Shown here: positions 19,281 to 28,518 of the stretch, piece by piece | How the letters are laid out: each line of letters opens with the position of its first letter | Position numbering within the stretch: the first letter of the stretch is position 1 | Source: Acinetobacter dispersus | Lineage (GTDB): Bacteria; Pseudomonadota; Gammaproteobacteria; Pseudomonadales; Moraxellaceae | NCBI RefSeq assembly: GCF_009884975.1 | Contig: NZ_CP041970.1 | Coordinates: 682,001-746,000, forward strand | Direction: 5' to 3' | Length of the DNA: 64,000 nucleotides | Translations under genes and position numbers: made by a program | Notes under the pieces: generated by a model | The model's database searches: none | The model's input: only the letters and a program-made list of their open reading frames with translations | Told to the model about the DNA's origin: nothing

Positions 19281-20192
19281 ATGAATGCCATTCCCCATCA
19301 TCATAAACTGGTTGCTCGGCCTGTAAAGTTTGATTTTTCTAACTCTCCTGTGCAATGGCTTCCTAATGATCCTGTATGCTCACATTTAATCAATGGGATT
19401 AACTTGATTTTACCCGCGGGAGAATTTTGGTTCTGTCGTGTTTATAACAAGGCCTTACCTTATGTAAAAGATCCTATTCTCATGGATGATGTAAAAGGTT
19501 TTATTCGACAAGAAGCAACTCATGCACGTGCGCATCAAGGTGCTCAGGAATTTCTGAAACAGCATGATTACGATCTGGAACCCGCTTTCAAAAAGATCAA
19601 CTGGATCTTTGGTATTTTGCTCGGTGAAAGTCCTTTAGGCATTAAACAATTGGAAATAAAGCCATTAGAGCATTTCTGGTTAATTACACGAATAGGGGTA
19701 GTTGCTGCCATTGAACATTTCACGGGTGTGCTTGGGCAATGGTGTATGGACAATAAATCATGGGACAAAGCTGATCCAGTTATTGCCGACATGTTCCGCT
19801 GGCATTTGGCAGAGGAAGTCGAACATCGTTGTGTTGCATTTGATTTATTTAAGGAAATACTGCCAAATCCGATTCTCTTTTATCTTTATCGTCAGTTCTT
19901 AATGGCATTGGTTTTCCCGATTTTTATTTATGTATTGGCAGATGTTGGTCGACATTTAGGTAAACAAGACCCAGATCCAGCTGTACAAAAGATTGCACAT
20001 AAGAGTTTATTTGGCATTTTATCTACCTATAACAAACAAGCCAAAGCAACAGATAATGGACCGACATTGACGTTTATAACCAAAGCAACAATTCGTTGGA
20101 TTTCACCTAAGTTTCATCCAGAAACGGAAGGGAATACCCAACAAGCTTTAGATTATTTGGCACGATCACCTGCCGTTCAAGCATTGAAATAG
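19281..20192 (+). CDS. PF10118 'predicted metal-dependent hydrolase', di-iron-like helical protein
   Basis: This is a 303-residue, mostly helical protein. Three E-x-x-H-type motifs stand out: RQEATHARAHQ, AIEHFTGVLGQW and HLAEEVEHRCVAFD. Spaced this way they resemble the metal ligands of ferritin-like di-iron carboxylate proteins. The family is called a metal-dependent hydrolase, but I know of no reaction shown for this group. I chose ATG 19281 over GTG 19248 because GAGG lies at about 19270. It sits between the two AdeT-like genes on the same strand. Paralogues occur at 54858 and 56097. Confidence 0.75.
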   Translation: MNAIPHHHKLVARPVKFDFSNSPVQWLPNDPVCSHLINGINLILPAGEFWFCRVYNKALPYVKDPILMDDVKGFIRQEATHARAHQGAQEFLKQHDYDLEPAFKKINWIFGILLGESPLGIKQLEIKPLEHFWLITRIGVVAAIEHFTGVLGQWCMDNKSWDKADPVIADMFRWHLAEEVEHRCVAFDLFKEILPNPILFYLYRQFLMALVFPIFIYVLADVGRHLGKQDPDPAVQKIAHKSLFGILSTYNKQAKATDNGPTLTFITKATIRWISPKFHPETEGNTQQALDYLARSPAVQALK

Positions 20193-20321
20193 GGACTGTA
20201 ATTATAATTTTTTATGATTCAGTATTTTTAAATAACGATGATTTTGAATCGTTATAAATAAGAAGGCACATCGAGTGTCTTATGAGGAAAACAAACATAA
20301 GGTTTGTAAAAGGATGGACAT

Positions 20322-21329
20322 ATGAAAAAAATCGCATTAGCTATCGTAACAACTTCAATGTTGAGTGTCTCAGCTTCAACTCAAGCAGCGATTGATGTTT
20401 GTGTTTTTGATATTTTAGGTAAGTCTGGTGAGGCTTATAAAATGATGCAAGACTGGGCATTGGCAGCCAAAGGCTGGGGTGCAGATATCAACCTATTGGC
20501 GATCACAGATGAACAGGTCGCTGACAATAATTTTAAAGCAGGGAAATGTGCGGGCGTGGCAATGACTTCAATGCGTGCCCGTCCATACAATAAATTTGTA
20601 GGTTCAATTGATTCTTTAGGGGGTGTACCCAATGACGAGATTGCAAAACGAGCCATTACCTTTGTATCTGATCCGCGTAACGCAGCGAAAATGACCACTA
20701 ATCTTGGTGGCAATAAATATGAAGTAGTTGGAATTTCCCCTTTAGGTTCAGCTTATATCTTTGTTCGTGACAAAAGTATTAATTCAATTGAAAAAGCCGC
20801 AGGTAAAAAGTTTGCAGTATTGGGTTATGACGATGCACAAAAATTGATTGTACAACGTGTTGGTGCGCAAGCTGTACTTTCTGATATTTCCAACTTTGCT
20901 GCTAAATTTAACAATGGTCAGGTCGATATGATTGGCGCACCAGCTTATGCATATAAACCTTTGGAACTTAGCAAAGGTTTAGGCAGCAATGGAGTCATGT
21001 ACAATTTTCCTGTATTACAAGTCACTGCAAACGTGGTCATTCGGCCTGAAAAATTCCCTGCTGGTTTTGGGCAAAAATCCCGTGATTGGTCGGTTAAGCA
21101 ACTACCGAAAATATTTGCAACCATTAAGCGTTTAGAAGCCGAGATTCCTGCAAAATATAAGATGAATTTGACCCCTGAAGATAAATTAAAATATCAAAAA
21201 ATGATGCGTGATGGGCGTATTGAATTGACTCAACGTGGGATTTATGACGCAAGTATGATGTCTGTATTAAAGAAAGCGCGTTGCTCAGTGGATAAAGCCA
21301 ACTTTGAGTGTGCTTTGGCAGGAGAGTAA
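20322..21329 (+). CDS. AdeT-like putative periplasmic solute-binding protein (copy 2)
   Basis: This 335-residue paralogue of the protein at 18209 has the same architecture: signal peptide MKKIALAIVTTSMLSVSASTQA, then IDVCVFDILGKSGEAYKM, TSMRARPYNKFVGSIDSLGG and GAPAYAYKPLELSKGLGSNG. The cysteines (DVCVFD, KARCSVDKANFECAL) are conserved in both copies and could form disulphides in the periplasm. AGGATGGACAT precedes the start. It ends at a perfect inverted-repeat terminator. The AdeT name and aminoglycoside link are inherited annotation, not supported by visible pump features. Confidence 0.75.
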   Translation: MKKIALAIVTTSMLSVSASTQAAIDVCVFDILGKSGEAYKMMQDWALAAKGWGADINLLAITDEQVADNNFKAGKCAGVAMTSMRARPYNKFVGSIDSLGGVPNDEIAKRAITFVSDPRNAAKMTTNLGGNKYEVVGISPLGSAYIFVRDKSINSIEKAAGKKFAVLGYDDAQKLIVQRVGAQAVLSDISNFAAKFNNGQVDMIGAPAYAYKPLELSKGLGSNGVMYNFPVLQVTANVVIRPEKFPAGFGQKSRDWSVKQLPKIFATIKRLEAEIPAKYKMNLTPEDKLKYQKMMRDGRIELTQRGIYDASMMSVLKKARCSVDKANFECALAGE

Positions 21330-21353
21330 TTTAATAATTTTTATCAAATGATC

Positions 21354-21386
21354 AATAAAGCCTAGATCATCTAGGCTTTATTTTTG
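21354..21386 (+). terminator. Intrinsic terminator after adeT-like copy 2
   Basis: AATAAAGCCTAGAT (21354-21367) and ATCTAGGCTTTATT (21369-21382) form a perfect 14-bp inverted repeat, with further T on the plus strand. Confidence 0.8.
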
Positions 21387-21494
21387 ATGTCAAAAAATAC
21401 AGGCATAAGACAAATCAAGAATAGAAAAGAAGCAAAATTCATGTTAATCCTATCTGTAGCCAATGTTAAAAATAGCTCAGATGAGGGCAGCGTG

Positions 21495-23902
21495 ATGGAT
21501 AACTCAGAACAACCCATTCATAAGCAAGAAAATACCAGTTTTGCAAGAATTGAACCCTATACCCAACCTGCGGGTGGATGGGGCGCATTGCTGAGCGTTG
21601 CCCGAAACCTAAAAAGGCAAGATATTTTAAAAAAAGGTTCAATCACCTTACTTAATATTAATCAGCCGACTGGTTTTGACTGTCCGGGCTGTGCATGGCC
21701 TGAGAAAAAGGATGCGCATGCCTTTAACTTCTGTGAAAACGGTGCTAAGGCTGTGGCTTTCGAAGCAACTAGTAAAACGGTAACACCTGAATTTTTTGCA
21801 CAGCATACCGTGAGCTGGCTCGCTGAACAGAATGATTTCTATCTGGAAGATTTGGGCCGTTTAACTGACCCGATGCGTTATGACCCTGTGTCAGATAAAT
21901 ATGTGCCGATTTCTTGGGATGAAGCCTTCCAGTTGATTGCCAAACATCTACAAGCACTCGATCATCCTGATCAGGCTGCTTTTTATACTTCTGGTCGTGC
22001 CAGCAATGAAGCGGCTTTTTTGTACCAATTATTTGTCCGCAGCTTCGGCACCAATAATTTTCCAGATTGTTCCAATATGTGCCACGAAACCACCAGTGTT
22101 GGCTTAAAAGATGCGATTGGTTTAGGTAAAGGGACGGTCATTTTGGATGATTTCGATCAAGCAGATGCCATTTTTAGCTTTGGGCATAATCCAGGCACCA
22201 ACCATCCAAGGATGTTGGCAACCTTAAGAGAAGTCTCTCGAAGAGGCGGTAATATTGTTGCCATTAACCCAATCAAGGAGCGCGGACTGGAACGTTTCCA
22301 AGATCCGCAAGCGCCGTTAGAAATGATGACCAATGGCAGTACCCCAATTAGTCGTTATTATTTCCAACCCAAAATTGGTGGTGACTATGCGCTGATGTTT
22401 GGGGTGATGAAGCATTTATTGGAGTGGGATAAAAAGGCACTCGCGAAAGGAAAAGCAAGCGTTTTTGATCGTAGCTTCATAGAAATGAATACCATTGGTT
22501 TTGATGAGATGCTGGCTGAGATTGATGGTACAGCATGGTCTGAAATTCATAAACATACTGGACTTTCACCTGAGCATTTAGAATCGATTGCCAAGATGTA
22601 TCTGGATGCAAAAACCGCTATTTTCTGTTGGGGGATGGGAATTACCCAACACCGTCATGGTACAGCCAATATTCATATGTTGGCGAACCTGATGCTGGCA
22701 CGGGGACATATCGGTCGTCCGGGAGCTGGCCTTTGTCCAGTACGTGGGCACAGTAATGTGCAGGGCGACCGAACCATGGGGATTAATGAAAACCCAAGTG
22801 ATAAGTTACTTGATAGTATTGATCGGGTATTTGGTATCAAGTCGCCACGTAAACATGGCTTTGGCGTTGTCGATACCATCAAGGCGATGTATGAAGGTGA
22901 TGTAAAAGTCTTTATTGGTTTGGGTGGGAACTTTGCAGTTGCAACCCCTGATACACCTTATACTCAAGAGGCATTACGCCGTTGTAATTTAACCGTCAAT
23001 ATTACTACCAAGTTGAATCGTAGCCATCTGGTCTGTGGCAAAGATGCGTTGATGCTACCGTGTCTAGGGCGTACTGAAGTTGATATGCAAGTGCATGGTG
23101 CACAAGCGATTTCAGTAGAAGATTCGATGTCGAATGTGCATCTTTCAGCAGGACGTAATCCACCGATCTCTGAAAATATCTTGTCTGAACCCGATATTGT
23201 GGCGCGTATGGCGGAAGCAGCGTTGCCTGAGACTAAGGTGAAATGGCGTTGGTATATCGAAAGTTATGACCGTATCCGTGATTCGATTGCCGAGGTTTTG
23301 ATGAATTTCATGATTTCAATCAACGAGTTTATCAACCAAGTGGTTTCCATTTAGAACATCCTGCCAATCAGCATGTGTGGAATACACCAAGTGGTAAAGC
23401 CCAGTTTTTGATTACACCACTGGCCGAAGTTTACGAAGATAAAGAAAACCAATATGCAGCCGCTTATAGTGAACAGCAGGTTTATACCTTGATGACCACT
23501 CGTTCGCATGACCAGTACAACACCACTTTATATGGTTTGGATGACCGTTATCGCGGTGTATTCGGGCAACGCCGAGTGTTGTTTATGAATCAAGCAGATA
23601 TTGATGCAGCAGGATTTGAAGCAGACCAATGGGTCGATATTGAGAGTGTATTCTCGGATGGTGTGAAACGGATTGTACATAGTTTCCGTATTGTGCCGTA
23701 TAACATTCCGCAAGGCAGTCTGGCAGCGTATTATCCAGAAACCAATCCATTGGTGGCTTTGGGTAGCCATGATAAATACGCCAAAATTCCAGCGTCAAAA
23801 AGCATTCCTGTGATTTTGCATGCAGGTAATGCACCAGCACATTTTAATTTGAATGTTGAAGTTGACCCTGAGCATGCCAATGAACGTGTCAGTAACGTAT
23901 AG
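21495..23902 (+). pseudogene. YdeP/FdhF-type molybdopterin oxidoreductase, interrupted by a one-base frameshift
   Basis: The gene encodes an FdhF/YdeP-family molybdenum enzyme. GFDCPGCAWPEKKDAHAF and SNMCHETTSVGLK are family motifs, and GHSNVQGDRTMGI lies in the cofactor domain. The frame starting at ATG 21495 (GAGGG 21483-21487) stops at 23354. The frame of the C-terminal cofactor domain (WNTPSGKAQFLITPL, ending 23902) continues in the +2 phase. Adding one T to the T4 run at 23296-23299 restores a continuous protein of about 802 residues, reading EVFDEFHDFNQRVYQPSGF through the junction. It is therefore either a recent pseudogene or a sequencing error. fdhD follows directly. Confidence 0.85.
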
Positions 23903-23949
23903 CTTATAGGAATCTATTTTTTCGAATCAGTGATGCAAATGAGGTAAGT

Positions 23950-24738
23950 GTGGATACAAAAACACGAGGTTATGAAACGATGCAAGTGCATCGTTTCCAT
24001 CGCGATGTCTCTGAAAATGAACTGGATTATATTGTCCAAGAGTATCCTGTTGCCTTAATTTATAATGGTATTTCACATGCCGTGATGATGGCAACACCAT
24101 CGGATATTGAGGTCTTTGCCAAAGGTTTTAGTCTCTCGGAAGGGATATTACAAAGTTTAAGCGAGCTATATTCACTCGAGATTCGTCAAAATGAACTGGG
24201 GGTTGAAGTAGATATGACCATTTCATCCCGTGCTTTCATGGCTTTAAAAGAGCATCGACGTATGATGGTTGGTCGTACAGGTTGTGGCTTATGTGGCATT
24301 GAAAGTCTAAAGCAACTCTATGCAAATCTACCTGCGGTCAGTACCCATGTTTCTTCAATATGGTTAAGCCAAATTCCTAATGCAATTGCACAATTAAAAG
24401 TCAGACAAAAAATCAGTGAACTCACTGGTGGAGCACACGCCGCAGCATGGGTCGTGAAAGGGCAAATCGTAGCGTTATTTGAAGATGTTGGTCGGCACAA
24501 TGCCTTGGATAAATTATTGGGTTACTTGGCTGAACAGAAAATGAATGTTGCAGATGGTTTTGTAGTAATGACCAGTCGTGCCAGTTATGAGCTGATTCGT
24601 AAATGTGCGCAATATAATATTGGTCTCTTGGCGACTATTTCTGCACCCACCAGTATGGCGATTGAGATGGCAAAACAATTGAATCTTACATTAGCCAGTT
24701 TTTGCCGTGGTGAGAGCTTTGTTTTATATACGCAATAA
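23950..24738 (+). CDS. fdhD: Formate dehydrogenase accessory sulfurtransferase FdhD
   Basis: FdhD transfers sulfur from a cysteine desulfurase to the bis-MGD molybdenum cofactor, which activates FdhF-like enzymes. The catalytic pair CGLC lies in GRTGCGLCGIESL (Cys112, Cys115). GGAHAAAW and FEDVGRHNALDKLLG are also diagnostic. The 262 residues are normal. The start is GTG 23950 behind GAGGTAAG. Its position 47 bases after the molybdoenzyme gene fits a maturation role for that enzyme. It appears intact although its client gene is frameshifted. Confidence 0.93.
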   Translation: MDTKTRGYETMQVHRFHRDVSENELDYIVQEYPVALIYNGISHAVMMATPSDIEVFAKGFSLSEGILQSLSELYSLEIRQNELGVEVDMTISSRAFMALKEHRRMMVGRTGCGLCGIESLKQLYANLPAVSTHVSSIWLSQIPNAIAQLKVRQKISELTGGAHAAAWVVKGQIVALFEDVGRHNALDKLLGYLAEQKMNVADGFVVMTSRASYELIRKCAQYNIGLLATISAPTSMAIEMAKQLNLTLASFCRGESFVLYTQ

Positions 24739-24822
24739 TAGTAAAAATTTGTGATTTGTCTGATCTCTAATGCATTGATTTGTGTAGGATATGAGCATTA
24801 AGTTTTTTTATTCCCAAATATT

Positions 24823-25764
24823 ATGAATACACCTTTAAGACCTCAGCCTGTGATCAATAATCTTTCAGGTGAAAATGCTTTATTTATCGTACTCGGAATC
24901 AATAGTAATCCTGATCATTCAGGGGTGATTGATTTTCTCGCCAATTTTTCAGCCTTAGTCCGCAGTCTAACCAATCGTTTTCCAAACAGTAATTTCAGTG
25001 CTTCGGTGGGGATTGGCTCAAATGCTTGGGATTTGCTGTTCCCAGATTTAAATAAGCCGAAAGAACTGGCACCATTTCAAGAGATCAAAGGGCCGAGACA
25101 TACTGCGGTCGCGACAACAGGCGATTTATTCTTTCATATTCGCGCTAATCAAATGGCAATTTGCTATGAACTTGCCTCGATTTTGCATGAGCAATTAAAA
25201 GAAGATACCTACCCAATTAGCGAGACCAAGGGTTTTAGATACTTTGATGGTCGCGCCATTATTGGCTTTGTTGATGGGACCGAAAATCCTGAACATGAAA
25301 TTGCCAAAGAGATCGCTTATGTTGGTCCAGAAGATGTCGAGTTCCTTGGTGGCAGTTATGTGTTCATACAAAAATACCTACATAACATGGAGATGTGGAA
25401 GGGCCTAAGCACCGAAGAACAGGAAAAAGTGATTGGTCGAAAGAAATATGATGATGTTGAACTTGGCGATGACGTTAAACCACAAAGTGCACATAATGTG
25501 GCGAGTAAGGCCCATGATGCGGACGGCAACGAGCTTAAAATCTTAAGAGCCAATATGCCCTTTTCCAATCCAACTGAAGGGGAATATGGCACCTTCTTTA
25601 TTGGCTATTCTCGTTCTTTTAATATCACCAAAACCATGCTTGAAAATATGTTCTTAGGTAAAGAAACTGGACATGTCGATCGCTTACTTGATTTTAGTAC
25701 CGCAGTTTCAGGCAGCTTATTCTTTGTACCTACTTTTGATTTTCTTGAAGATTTAGGCGAATAA
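24823..25764 (+). CDS. DyP-type (dye-decolourising) heme peroxidase, YfeX-like
   Basis: The protein has 313 residues and no signal peptide. The DyP signature GFVDGTENP holds the catalytic aspartate (Asp151). PQSAHNVA contains the likely proximal heme histidine (about His224), and ILRANMPF holds the distal arginine (about Arg242). This matches the short class-B/YfeX-like group, which oxidise porphyrinogens or phenolic substrates with hydrogen peroxide. The physiological substrate is unknown. It is a separate gene after fdhD and faces the thioesterase gene. Confidence 0.9.
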   Translation: MNTPLRPQPVINNLSGENALFIVLGINSNPDHSGVIDFLANFSALVRSLTNRFPNSNFSASVGIGSNAWDLLFPDLNKPKELAPFQEIKGPRHTAVATTGDLFFHIRANQMAICYELASILHEQLKEDTYPISETKGFRYFDGRAIIGFVDGTENPEHEIAKEIAYVGPEDVEFLGGSYVFIQKYLHNMEMWKGLSTEEQEKVIGRKKYDDVELGDDVKPQSAHNVASKAHDADGNELKILRANMPFSNPTEGEYGTFFIGYSRSFNITKTMLENMFLGKETGHVDRLLDFSTAVSGSLFFVPTFDFLEDLGE

Positions 25765-25771
25765 GTTTAAT

Positions 25772-25801
25772 CCGCTGAAATAAATTAGTTTATTTCAGCG
25801 G
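25772..25801. terminator. Bidirectional hairpin between convergent genes
   Basis: CCGCTGAAATAAA (25772-25784) and TTTATTTCAGCGG (25789-25801) form a perfect 13-bp stem with a TTAG loop. It lies between the DyP and thioesterase genes. T tracts are weak on both sides. Confidence 0.65.
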
Positions 25802-25808
25802 AAAATAT

Positions 25809-26204
25809 TTATTGGCCCATCAAATATTGTTGTAACTGGTCGCGGAATTGATCTGGGATACGACCTGATTTTTGCGTGCTGAAATCAAAATACACCTGAA
25901 CCGCTTTGCCTCGTGCAACACAGTGATCATTTTGCCAAGCTTCATGCGCCACAATAAAAGAAGAATTGCCGATATGCTCAATCCATGTTTTGATTTCGAT
26001 ATCAGCGCCGTAATAGATTTGAGCAACGAAATCGACTTCCACCCGAGCGAGAATCAAAGGCAGATTCTTGATCTCCATACTTGGGTTGAATAAGCGAAAA
26101 ACAGGTTCACATGCAGTTTCAAACCAGCCTGTAATCACGGTATTGTTGATATGTCCAAAAGCATCAGTTTCATAGAATCTTGGTGTAATCGAAAGTGTAA
26201 ACAT
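25809..26204 (-). CDS. Hotdog-fold acyl-CoA thioesterase (4HBT/FadM-like)
   Basis: This 131-residue protein hydrolyses acyl-CoA thioesters in related systems. The family motif ITPRFYETDAFGHINNTVITGWFE includes the catalytic Asp (YETDAFGHINN). ARVEVDFVAQIYYGADIEIKTWI is the typical second half of the hotdog. Substrate length preference is not readable. It is downstream of the AT-rich effector islet and has chromosomal-type base composition. Confidence 0.88.
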   Translation of the reverse strand: MFTLSITPRFYETDAFGHINNTVITGWFETACEPVFRLFNPSMEIKNLPLILARVEVDFVAQIYYGADIEIKTWIEHIGNSSFIVAHEAWQNDHCVARGKAVQVYFDFSTQKSGRIPDQFRDQLQQYLMGQ

Positions 26205-26223
26205 AGATTTTTCTTTATAAATG

Positions 26224-26711
26224 TTAATTACAATTTTTATTTAAAAGATCGTTAGGAACTTTTTGTTTATATAAAAAAAACTTTTGCAAAATTTCTTTAT
26301 TCTTTTGCCCAATGATTAAGTCTTTTTTAACAAGTTCCATTTCATCTTTGCTGTTAGGATTAGCGTTTTCATCATGAGCGATAAGATCTTTCAAATCATC
26401 ATCATTAACTAATAAACCATTTGGGTATCTATATTTAAAATAGGACGTTTCTATTAAATTATTCTTTTAAATTTAAAACGATATTTTTCTTGTCCTGACT
26501 CTTCGTAGACATTTAAGAGAAGTAAGCAGAATTTTCCTTCTTTATGTAATTCTATTCCTCCTCCTTCTGAACTTATACCCTCATCGGTTAAATCCAAAGA
26601 AAATATATTTGATTCATTTGCTTTAACATTTTGATTTTCTGTAATATTACATGCTACTAAAAAAGTTAATAAGAAAAACCAGGATTTTTTTGCTAATTTA
26701 TTGAACATCAT
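26224..26711 (-). pseudogene. Putative immunity lipoprotein gene with a probable one-base frameshift
   Basis: ATG 26711 opens a frame that stops at 26454 after 85 residues. It has a lipoprotein-type N-terminus ending FLLTFLVAC. Directly at that stop, a different frame remains open for about 75 codons (NNLIETSYFKYRYPNGLLVNDDDL) to TAA 26226-26224. Adding one A to the A run just before the first stop (about 26466-26470 on the minus strand) joins them into about 162 residues. The gene overlaps the end of the effector gene by 14 bases. A periplasmic lipoprotein coupled to a peptidoglycan hydrolase is what an immunity protein would look like; that role is inference. Confidence 0.6.
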
Positions 26712-28014
26712 ATTTCACCTTTAGGGGATCACCACCCGCATCTTTAGTCAATTGTCTCAATTGAGCCATACTTTTACCTGTTTTAAGTTGAAAATGAGGA
26801 TTATCAACTATTGATTTCCAATCTCCGCCCCATTCTAATCCTATCTCTTTTCCAATAGGGGCAACTTTTTTTAGAATTTCGATATTCTTCTTATCTGACT
26901 TGCCATCCATATGTAACAGACCATCTTCCCATATAGGAAAGACATCGACAGCTAAGGCAAAGTTATGATTACTTTGACCACCTTTAGCATTGGTTACTAC
27001 ACGGCCACCAGCAGAACGACCTTTTGCATATAAAGCATCTTGTTGTGCATATGTGCGATAATCTTGAACAATCACTAACTGTACTTGATGCTTTTGATAA
27101 ACACTATTGATAAACTTTCTTATTTTATCTCTAACTTGAGGATGTAATCGGGCTATTGCTTTTTCATTTCTTTGAGAAACTTTTGAACTTACAGTATTTT
27201 CAGACTCAACTTTAGCAATAGGTGTGTTGTCTTTATTTTTAGAAGCATCTTGGGTAACTTTTGGTGGTATAGCTGACTTTTTCTCTGTGTTTTTCCTCGA
27301 GGACGTAGGTTGTGATGCTGTAGACTCTACATGACGATCATAAACTCTCAATTTTTGATTATGGCCCAATCTATCACTAGTAAGACCACTTAATTTTTTA
27401 ATTTCATCAACTGTATTATCTGTAAGCTTTGCAATTAATGGTAAAGTATCCGTTTGTTGGACAACAATAATTTTTGTTTTTTCTTGCTGATTTGGCTTTG
27501 GTGTTTGTGGTTTTGGCTTGTCTTTAGGTGCTGGCACGGGTGCTTTAGATTTTTTGACAGGAATTTTTAAAACTTGCCCCGGGTGGATATCTGTATCACT
27601 TTTTAAGTTATTAATTCTAATTAATTCATCAGTGGTCGTATCGTTATCATCTGCAATTCGACCTAAATAGTCTCCTTCGGCAACGATATATGTTGATCGT
27701 ACATATGTGCCAGTTGCGACATCTTTAGCTGAAAGATTTACTCCTTTAAGTAAGATTTTAGGGCTTCGTACAATAAAAACAGTTTTTTCACCAATAAGCT
27801 GTATTTTAACTTGAGAATTGTATTCTCCAGTGACCATACTTCTTATCCGAACGTCAACAATAGTACCTACAGGACGTTTAATCCATATAGATTCACCACT
27901 GGCAGGGGTGACATAATCTGAGATAAGTGTAGGGCCTACCCAAAGTTGGTGAACTAAACCATTGATTGGTTGATCAAGGGCATCTAAGAAACGAATATTT
28001 GCTAAACAATCCAT
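26698..28014 (-). CDS. LysM and M15-type peptidoglycan peptidase, probable T6SS cargo effector
   Basis: The 438 residues contain a beta-rich transthyretin-like N-terminal domain (about 1-95). A LysM repeat (about 107-153) follows, then a second weaker LysM-like repeat (about 182-226) and a Ser/Thr/Lys-rich linker. The C-terminal M15/VanY-like domain spans about 290-420. Its zinc ligands are visible: His350 and Asp357 in SNHNFALAVD, and His407 in DNPHFQL. Such domains cut peptide stems of the cell wall. There is no signal peptide, and it starts two bases after a VgrG C-terminal fragment, so delivery by a type VI spike is the best explanation. This is inference from context. Confidence 0.75.
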   Translation of the reverse strand: MDCLANIRFLDALDQPINGLVHQLWVGPTLISDYVTPASGESIWIKRPVGTIVDVRIRSMVTGEYNSQVKIQLIGEKTVFIVRSPKILLKGVNLSAKDVATGTYVRSTYIVAEGDYLGRIADDNDTTTDELIRINNLKSDTDIHPGQVLKIPVKKSKAPVPAPKDKPKPQTPKPNQQEKTKIIVVQQTDTLPLIAKLTDNTVDEIKKLSGLTSDRLGHNQKLRVYDRHVESTASQPTSSRKNTEKKSAIPPKVTQDASKNKDNTPIAKVESENTVSSKVSQRNEKAIARLHPQVRDKIRKFINSVYQKHQVQLVIVQDYRTYAQQDALYAKGRSAGGRVVTNAKGGQSNHNFALAVDVFPIWEDGLLHMDGKSDKKNIEILKKVAPIGKEIGLEWGGDWKSIVDNPHFQLKTGKSMAQLRQLTKDAGGDPLKVKYDVQ

Positions 28015-28016
28015 AA

Positions 28017-28451
28017 TTATATTTCGTCCCCATGATCTTCATGTGATCCACAGCTACAGTTATATTGAAAATCATTATCGTCACTTTCATCATCTATTGA
28101 AATTGTCCAATCTTCATCTGTGCCAATCAGAATATCGTAGTCTTCATGATTATGAGTATTCATTCGTTGAGTTCGACCGTGAGCATCTAATGTTCCTGAA
28201 GTAAAAGTGTTATTTTTATTATTAATTAGTTTATATTTTACATTTGAAAAATCTATTTCATAAAATAAATCATAAAAATCCCATTTATTGGTAAATGAGT
28301 TTATTGGGTTGATTAGAGGAAGAGTTAGAGTTTCAGCCTTAACTTTCCCTCCACCCTCAAATTTATGTTGTCCAGCTTGATATAAAATTTGTCCACCGGT
28401 GGATATTGTTATACCTTTATCATTGATTAAAATCCGTGAACCACCTGCCAT
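28017..28451 (-). CDS. VgrG C-terminal (DUF2345-type) fragment with cargo-adaptor-like tail
   Basis: This 144-residue frame begins MAGGSRILINDKGITISTGG, which resembles the DUF2345 end of Acinetobacter VgrG spike proteins (GGSKI-LN--GITI-T-G). The rest has a TTR-like pattern with SGTLDAHGRTQRMNT and ends in a Cys/His-rich tail. The gp27/gp5 spike domains are missing; an in-frame stop lies upstream at about 28490. A plausible ribosome-binding site AGAGGG precedes the ATG, so it could still be expressed. It is either a recombination remnant or a stand-alone adaptor. Confidence 0.6.
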   Translation of the reverse strand: MAGGSRILINDKGITISTGGQILYQAGQHKFEGGGKVKAETLTLPLINPINSFTNKWDFYDLFYEIDFSNVKYKLINNKNNTFTSGTLDAHGRTQRMNTHNHEDYDILIGTDEDWTISIDDESDDNDFQYNCSCGSHEDHGDEI

Positions 28452-28518
28452 TATTATCCCTCTGTTATGTGAAATGGTTTGCCGAGAATATCATAAAAAA
28501 AGGAGTCTTAGACGAGCT

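Noticed and set aside
20258..20283. Hairpin upstream of the second AdeT-like gene as a riboswitch
   Set aside because: The stem is short with a three-base bulge and shows no known aptamer features.
23375..23902. A separate gene for the 175-residue C-terminal molybdopterin domain
   Set aside because: The phase is continuous with the upstream gene after adding one T, and the sequence between the two frames also encodes family-like residues.
26456..26480. Programmed -1 frameshift in the putative immunity gene
   Set aside because: The local bases do not form a slippery heptamer in the reading phase of the first frame, so a plain deletion or sequencing error is more likely.
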